This document shows, piece after piece, positions 41,963-47,041 of a DNA stretch of 47,041 nt (the first letter of the stretch is position 1; each line of letters starts with the position of its first letter). The position numbers and the translations under genes were made by a program. Below the pieces are notes generated by a model that was given only the letters and a program-made list of their open reading frames with translations, had not been told where the DNA came from and made no database searches. The stretch comes from Spirochaetaceae bacterium (GTDB lineage: Bacteria; Spirochaetota; Spirochaetia; Treponematales; Breznakiellaceae): the NCBI GenBank assembly GCA_031281945.1, contig JAITER010000069.1, forward strand, positions 1 to 47,041, in the 5' to 3' direction.

Positions 41963-44512
41963 CTACTCAACTTCCCACCCAAGAACAGGCAAAGAATCTT
42001 GCGTATGGGCCCACACGGAGTTTTCCCCGAAAAGCCAGCCTAACGCCTCGTAGGTGGAAGCCTGGTTGAACGCATAAAGCGGGAAGCTTTCGCCATTACG
42101 CAAAAGCCCCGCATCCGCCGCTTCTGGAGTTAACGTCATGGAGTTTGAAGCGGCGTTTTCGCCGCCGGAGCAATTTTCGCCGCCGTTAAAAATTCGCGCG
42201 CATTCAACCTGCTGGAAGCAAGAACCGCTCGCGGTTATATGGGATAGGATTGCGGCGTTTTTTTCAAAGACCACTGGAAACGCGCCCGCATCCCCCGCAA
42301 TTCCCGCGATTTTACTTTCCAAAGCGCCCGCCGCGTCTTCCACGCCGCTAACGTCTATGCTTCCGCTTGAATAACAGTAAGAAACGCCGCGATAGCCGGT
42401 TTCTTCCACAAACCGTCCCGAAAAAACGCCGGCGACGCCGCCCGCCGAAAAACGCGCCGCATCAATTACAGATATGGAGCCGCGAAAATAACTTGACCTT
42501 ACGGCAAGCGCGATGTTGGCGGCGATTCCGCCAACGTTTGCGCGAGAACCGGCGGCGTAAATTGTAATGTCTCCTAATGCGGCGCACTGGTCTATAACGC
42601 CGGCTTTGGAAAACGCAGCTTCCGCACTTCCGGCGACGCCCCCCGCATAAACGGCGTTTAAAGCGGAGAGGTTTGCGGATTCGGCGAAGTACTCTATATC
42701 CGAACCTTCCAAAGCGGCGCACTGTATTAAATCTGAATTTACAACGACTCCGGCTACGCCGCCCGCAAAAAATTCTTTTACGCTGGAGTTTGAGGCGTAA
42801 TAACGCAAACTTCCGGCGGCTTTGTTTTTAAAAAAAACGCTGTTGTTAAAAACGCTTCCGGCTAAACCTCCCACGCAAGCAAGCTCGTTACGGCCCGGCG
42901 CGGCGGCGGCGTCTTCATAAACAACAAAATTGATGTTGGAAAAAGAGCCTGTTATTGTGGTTTCCATCACGGCGCCGCAGACGCCGCCTATACTCCCGCC
43001 AGCCTGCAACACAGGAACAGGTTGCGGGGAGCAGACTTTAACATCTTTAATTACTGATTTTTCAGCGCGTCCGGCAAGCGCGCCTAAAGCGGAATTGTTA
43101 ATTTCACCTTCAAGCGGGTTGGCGCTGGTGTAAGCCAGAGTTAGAGGCTCGTCCGGCGCTTCCAAAACAACGGTGAGTTTCTCCACGCGCCCTTCGTACA
43201 AAAAACCAAACAAGCCGGAATACAAAGCCGCCGGTCTTGTGGAAGAGAGCTTTAGGCGGTTTATTGTGTGGTTGTTCCCGTAAAACCAGCCGCAAAAGCC
43301 CTGAAAAACGCCGCTCACCCCGTTATAATTGCCCAGGGCGTCCCATTCAGACTGCGAAAGGTCTATATTTTCAACCAAAACATACACCCGGTTTTCGCCT
43401 TGCAAAATATCGTTTCGTATCGCTTTTAGCTGTGATGCGGAACTTACAGCGCAAACGTTTCCTCCGCCGCCGTTGTAAACCGGCCCGGCCCAGGCGTCCG
43501 CGTTTTGCGGGGCTTTTAACGGTTCAAAAACAAGGCCGTTTTCGCTTACGGCGCAGTATTCAAGGTTTATGGCGTAGTCGCCGCTGGAATCCGTTGTAAA
43601 AACAGCATCCGCGCAATCCGGCCTTACCCATAAAGTTGACGGGGAGCCTATGCTAAAAGCCGGCGCCTCACGAACTCCATACTGCAAAGGGGCGTTTTCG
43701 CTTGAATCCGGTTGTACATAGCCGTATACGCACATATTTTCACCGGGAATTTGGAATTTAACGTTATTTACAAAAACAGGCGTTTCGAAAGAGGTTCTTA
43801 CCAGCGGTTTGGATTTTAATATCGCTTTTACGGTGATGGAAGTTGCGCCGTAACCCGCCGCGTTAAAAAGCGTGTTTGAGCTAACGGCTTCCAGGCCGGC
43901 TCCAAGGTTAACCGCATAATGCTCCGGCTGAATTATGTAAGGTATGCCATTCAATTTTGCGCCGGAATAACCCACAACAGTTATTTCTTTTCCCATGTTT
44001 GCCAATACATCTTCTGTAAAAACGGACAGAATATATTCGTCAAAATTGAAACGGCCTGTAAGCGGGGATGGGAAAGTTTTAACTTCCAACGACAGAATTT
44101 CTTCATTTCCGGTGTAAGGGCCCGCCACAACGATTGCGAAAGAGGAGCTTACATTCACATCAGCCGTCTTAAAAACAACGGTAAAGCGTTTTTCTCCTGG
44201 AGAATTTGTAAGCACGCCAGAATCGTTTATAGCGCCGGCGGCGGGTAAAAGATCGATTTCCGGCGAGGCGGAATCTATTACGGCGCCGCCTCCGTTAGAA
44301 AAAAGCGCTTCTATTTGAAGATCGGCCCGAATATCGTTTATATGCGGTAAATCTTTATCTGTATTTGAATAAACGGTTTTACCGGTAAATGTTACAATAA
44401 TCATTTCCGGCCTGTTGGCGTAGCCTGAGGGAGGGCCGCCCACACCTGAGCAAGCGGCAAAAATGGGAAGGAAAACGCTAAAAAGCGCCGAATATACAAA
44501 AAACCGGTTCAA
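41963..44512 (-). CDS. GLUG-like surface lipoprotein
   Basis: A protein of 849 residues from TTG at 44512, which has GGGAG 9 bases before; a TTG five codons earlier overlaps that site. Lipobox IFAACSG, then an N-terminal half with Ig-like or Big-like beta segments. The C-terminal half (about 375-800) has repeated GLUG-type units (GGVCGAVM, GGLAGSVF, GGVAGVVV, GGVAGSAE, GGIAANIA, GGVAGVFS) each 50-70 residues apart, forming a beta-helix-like fold. It ends SLPVLGWEVE. GLUG proteins are usually adhesins. Same strand as the knob protein upstream. Confidence 0.87.
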   Translation of the reverse strand: MNRFFVYSALFSVFLPIFAACSGVGGPPSGYANRPEMIIVTFTGKTVYSNTDKDLPHINDIRADLQIEALFSNGGGAVIDSASPEIDLLPAAGAINDSGVLTNSPGEKRFTVVFKTADVNVSSSFAIVVAGPYTGNEEILSLEVKTFPSPLTGRFNFDEYILSVFTEDVLANMGKEITVVGYSGAKLNGIPYIIQPEHYAVNLGAGLEAVSSNTLFNAAGYGATSITVKAILKSKPLVRTSFETPVFVNNVKFQIPGENMCVYGYVQPDSSENAPLQYGVREAPAFSIGSPSTLWVRPDCADAVFTTDSSGDYAINLEYCAVSENGLVFEPLKAPQNADAWAGPVYNGGGGNVCAVSSASQLKAIRNDILQGENRVYVLVENIDLSQSEWDALGNYNGVSGVFQGFCGWFYGNNHTINRLKLSSTRPAALYSGLFGFLYEGRVEKLTVVLEAPDEPLTLAYTSANPLEGEINNSALGALAGRAEKSVIKDVKVCSPQPVPVLQAGGSIGGVCGAVMETTITGSFSNINFVVYEDAAAAPGRNELACVGGLAGSVFNNSVFFKNKAAGSLRYYASNSSVKEFFAGGVAGVVVNSDLIQCAALEGSDIEYFAESANLSALNAVYAGGVAGSAEAAFSKAGVIDQCAALGDITIYAAGSRANVGGIAANIALAVRSSYFRGSISVIDAARFSAGGVAGVFSGRFVEETGYRGVSYCYSSGSIDVSGVEDAAGALESKIAGIAGDAGAFPVVFEKNAAILSHITASGSCFQQVECARIFNGGENCSGGENAASNSMTLTPEAADAGLLRNGESFPLYAFNQASTYEALGWLFGENSVWAHTQDSLPVLGWEVE

Positions 44513-44650
44513 TTTTTGCGCTCCCAAAGCTTTTACGATTTACGTCCAGCGTATGTTTTATGTGTAGTTTATCATAAATTAAAACAAGAAGCAAACTATT
44601 GGCAATATAAGGCCGGCAGTTTAATCTTACCGTGATTTTTTTTAATTAGA

Positions 44651-44684
44651 GTCTGTTCATAATGTAGATATATTATGAACAGAC
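44651..44684 (+). terminator. Hairpin followed by T run (plus strand)
   Basis: Perfect 13-bp arms at 44651-44663 and 44672-44684, followed on the plus strand by cttgttttttt. It looks like an intrinsic terminator for plus-strand transcription, yet both neighbouring genes are on the minus strand. On the minus strand the hairpin is followed only by a weak T stretch. Confidence 0.55.
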
Positions 44685-44727
44685 CTTGTTTTTTTGTTTG
44701 AAAGCCCCCAGAATTCGCGTGATTAAA

Positions 44728-47004
44728 TTACTGTATTCTGTTGAATATAACATATTGCCCGGCGTTGCAATTTCTGTTGAATTTAAATATGTTGTCGCCA
44801 GAGCCGAAAGCTTTATTCACATAAAGAATGCCGCTAACTAAAAAGCCATAGCCACCAATAGTACCATTACTATCACTCAAAGTAATCGCCATAACATTTG
44901 GAGACGAACAATTTTGTGAGTTGACGGTTACACCTACACCATCTCGCCCAGAAGTATTGTATTGACTCAGCACAAACGAAAAAACGTATTGTCCAACCGG
45001 AAACGCAACGCTCGCATCCAAATATGGGGATTCGTCCGCTCTAATTTTCGCATAATACACGGTGGTTTTCAGAGCCGCAATATCGGAACTTAAACCCGCA
45101 AGGGTGGAGTTTAGGTACGCCGCGTCTGTTCTAGTCCAGGCGCCCCATGAGCCGCTGCCAAACCGCTCGTAAACAACGACCGACTTTGCGGCGGGGCGGT
45201 ATATTTGGCGGGCAATATTAGCCGCGTTTCCAGTTTCGCAGGTGATAAAGCCCGTGGAAGTTTCGGGCAAGTTCGCAATCTCGGTAACGTTGCTTACATA
45301 GCCGTAGTAGGTTGTGTTGACGGGCTGGCCGAAGTCGGTTACAAAGGTGTTTAAGTTATTGCAATCCGATTTAGTTATGTTCCCCACGTTCTTTACTTTT
45401 ATAGCGTTCACCGTGGTTTCCAGCGTGGTCACGCGGTTCGTAACGTTCGTTATATTGTCCCTTATCGTGGAGAGCTCCCCGTTTGCCCCGTTTATCCCCG
45501 CAAGCGCCGTTTCAAGGGCCTCGACTCTAGCCGCGACAGCCAAAGCCTCCGCCTCAAACGTCCCTAAAGCCGCCTGTAGCGCCGCTATAGCCTGCGCGTT
45601 CACCGTTATAAGGTCATTAACAGGCTCCAAAAGCGCGTCCATCCCGGACTTATCGTAATAGCCGACCAGCGCTTCTTCCAGCATGGCCGCCGTAACGTAG
45701 TTCCCGTGCAACAGGTCGTACATCAGCGTTATCTGCTCCTCCATCGCCTTCAGCGTCCGGTAATCCTCCTCATTAGACCCGCCGTACAGCTTCTCAATCG
45801 AATCCGCCGCAAGAGAATCCCCCTCCGCCGCCTCAACCCTTAAAACGCCGTCCACAAGCGAAAAAGACGCCCCGTCATAACTTACAGGCCCAGTCTCTAA
45901 CTCAGAAAGCAAAACAGCCCGGTACGCGCTCGCGCCAGCAACCTTAAAGTATAAAAATATGTATTTACTATTCAAAGCTCCCGTCGTATACGCCCCGTCC
46001 GCATAAGACGTCACGATTTCGTCCAGGTCAGTCTTGGTTATCAATTCTTCCTGCGCGTCAGAGAGCGACACCATAAGGTTCATCAGATTCTCCATCTGTT
46101 CTTCAAGCGCGGCGGCCCGCGCTTGAAGCTCGCCCCTAAGCTCGGACGCCAAATCCTCAGCCTCGTCCTTCCCGGACAAGTAGTAATAGTAGCGCGGCCC
46201 CGTGAACACCGCCGTTATCTCAGGCACGCCGTCCAGCACGCGCACAGAACCGTCTTCCGCCGCCGCCCACCTGCTCGCCGAAACCGACCCTTCGGGCATA
46301 ACCTCCAACATCCCGCCGCCCTCTAAAGCCGCCGCCGCCACGTCGGAAAACAGCACCTTCTCCAAACGCCCCAGCCCGTTGAACTCCACGTGCGCGAAAT
46401 ACGCGTCGCTCACGTACTGGGCCCCTATCGTGAAAGCCCCGCCCTCTTTTACAAGCGGAACCTCCCTCATGCCGGACTGCGAAGTCGAAAACGGCTCCAT
46501 GTCTATATAATACGAAACCGAAGACGCCGCCCCGTCCACCTTTATCTCCACAGACCGGCCCAGCGAGCCGCTAACCACGGGCGCCGCGTAAGAGCCGCCG
46601 GAGCCAGCCTTCAGCGGCCTGCCGTCAAGAAGCACCTCAGACAAAACGGCGCCGCTCTTAACCTTAAAGTTAAAGTAAACGGCGCCCGCCTCGCCCCTCG
46701 GGTACGGAGCCAGGTAGTACTTTCTTTCGGGCGAAAAAGACTTTGGGTACACATACGAACTCACATCAACGGAAAAGCCGGCCGAGCTTATCGAAAGGGC
46801 CTCTAGCTCCGCGCCGCCGCCGTCTCCAGAGCCGGAGGGTGCGGACGGGTCGGAAGGCGCCGTGGTTATTTCCGGGGAGGCGCAGGCGAAAAACAAAAAA
46901 ACAGACGCGGAAAATACCGCAACGGCCCGCTTATCTAAAAAGCGTGAAAAGCGGCTGGGGGGGGGGGGGGGGTCTTGAACGTTTATTACGGTTGTATACG
47001 CCAT
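44728..47004 (-). CDS. Fibre-like surface lipoprotein with a C16 tract, coiled coils and a knob
   Basis: A protein of 758 residues from the ATG at 47004 (a GGGAG site 9 bases before); the ATG at 47013 overlaps that site. A 16-C run (46957-46972) encodes PPPPP just before the signal segment (VAVFSASVFLFFAC lipobox). One base gained or lost would put the signal peptide out of frame. The mature protein has beta-rich N-terminal domains, Ala/Glu/Leu coiled coils (LQARAAALEEQMENLMNLM; ALAVAARVEALETALAG), a pyocin-knob-like stretch (TGFITCETG through VVVYERFGSGSWGAWTR), and a Cys-containing beta tip. It is probably an adhesin. The gene may belong to an operon with the GLUG gene. Confidence 0.85.
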   Translation of the reverse strand: MAYTTVINVQDPPPPPSRFSRFLDKRAVAVFSASVFLFFACASPEITTAPSDPSAPSGSGDGGGAELEALSISSAGFSVDVSSYVYPKSFSPERKYYLAPYPRGEAGAVYFNFKVKSGAVLSEVLLDGRPLKAGSGGSYAAPVVSGSLGRSVEIKVDGAASSVSYYIDMEPFSTSQSGMREVPLVKEGGAFTIGAQYVSDAYFAHVEFNGLGRLEKVLFSDVAAAALEGGGMLEVMPEGSVSASRWAAAEDGSVRVLDGVPEITAVFTGPRYYYYLSGKDEAEDLASELRGELQARAAALEEQMENLMNLMVSLSDAQEELITKTDLDEIVTSYADGAYTTGALNSKYIFLYFKVAGASAYRAVLLSELETGPVSYDGASFSLVDGVLRVEAAEGDSLAADSIEKLYGGSNEEDYRTLKAMEEQITLMYDLLHGNYVTAAMLEEALVGYYDKSGMDALLEPVNDLITVNAQAIAALQAALGTFEAEALAVAARVEALETALAGINGANGELSTIRDNITNVTNRVTTLETTVNAIKVKNVGNITKSDCNNLNTFVTDFGQPVNTTYYGYVSNVTEIANLPETSTGFITCETGNAANIARQIYRPAAKSVVVYERFGSGSWGAWTRTDAAYLNSTLAGLSSDIAALKTTVYYAKIRADESPYLDASVAFPVGQYVFSFVLSQYNTSGRDGVGVTVNSQNCSSPNVMAITLSDSNGTIGGYGFLVSGILYVNKAFGSGDNIFKFNRNCNAGQYVIFNRIQ
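46957..46972 (-). repeat. Homopolymeric G/C tract (16 bases) in the lipoprotein 5' region
   Basis: Sixteen consecutive G on the plus strand (C on the coding strand), between the start codon and the signal peptide of the fibre-like lipoprotein. This position gives on/off phase variation by slippage. Confidence 0.95.
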
Positions 47005-47041
47005 CTTAGTCATCTCCCAAAAAATACGCTGGGGCTTCGCG

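Noticed and set aside
42367-42722. Arg-rich frames within the GLUG-like gene
   Set aside because: Shadow frames created by repeated Ala/Gly codons of the real gene.

Overview
The window looks like a spirochaete chromosome, most likely Treponema or a close relative. This is inferred from gene content and style, not from a marker gene. It has many lipoproteins and signal-peptide proteins of unknown function, a large chemoreceptor, a class III cyclase with an outside sensor, a DtxR/MntR-type regulator, TTG starts, and 16-base homopolymeric G/C tracts inside surface-protein genes. Coding is dense and mostly on the minus strand. Core genes (trxB, murG, plsC, rsmD, glgA, pgi, hinT, maf, tRNA-Leu) are interspersed with accessory genes.

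Layout. 1-974 is non-coding and repeat-rich: three tandem 110-bp hairpin units, a GC-rich palindromic block, then a fourth unit. 975-2612 is a two-gene minus operon (repeat protein, then trxB). 3041-3927 is a HIT protein, apparently leaderless, coupled to a secreted protein. 4039-12011 is the most unusual part: a minus-strand cluster of an adenylate cyclase with an outside propeller and Cache sensor, two DUF2156-like proteins, and a 1046-residue protein that joins a similar sensor to a major facilitator transporter. 12337-13818 is a sodium:solute symporter; 13870-17623 holds a VanZ-like protein and two secreted or anchored proteins; a tRNA-Leu(CAA), a chemoreceptor and a metal-type regulator follow. 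21095-26097 carries a second repeat-protein paralogue and envelope genes (plsC, murG, a VanY-like carboxypeptidase, a von Willebrand A protein).

26339-29878 carries two tandem M30-like lipoprotein metalloproteases, the first with a 16-G tract near its 3' end, plus a small periplasmic protein. 29947-31911 is a minus operon of LysM protein, hypothetical and rsmD, divergent from maf. 32642-34453 is a sparse region holding a glycine/alanine-rich membrane-active-looking protein. 34454-38866 is glgA, a lipoprotein, the third repeat-protein paralogue and a J-domain protein. 38879-41851 is an Ldh2-type dehydrogenase and pgi. The window ends with two large surface lipoproteins, one GLUG-like and one with coiled coils and a pyocin-knob-like region whose 5' end contains a 16-C tract.

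Together the region reads as envelope building plus sensing, with two likely contingency (phase-variable) loci. The cyclase/DUF2156/transporter cluster is the best candidate for an undescribed system: two large membrane proteins appear to use the same sensor layout for different outputs, cAMP synthesis in one and transport in the other, with two putative aminoacyl- or acyl-transferases between them. All functions are read from motifs by eye; no database search was run.
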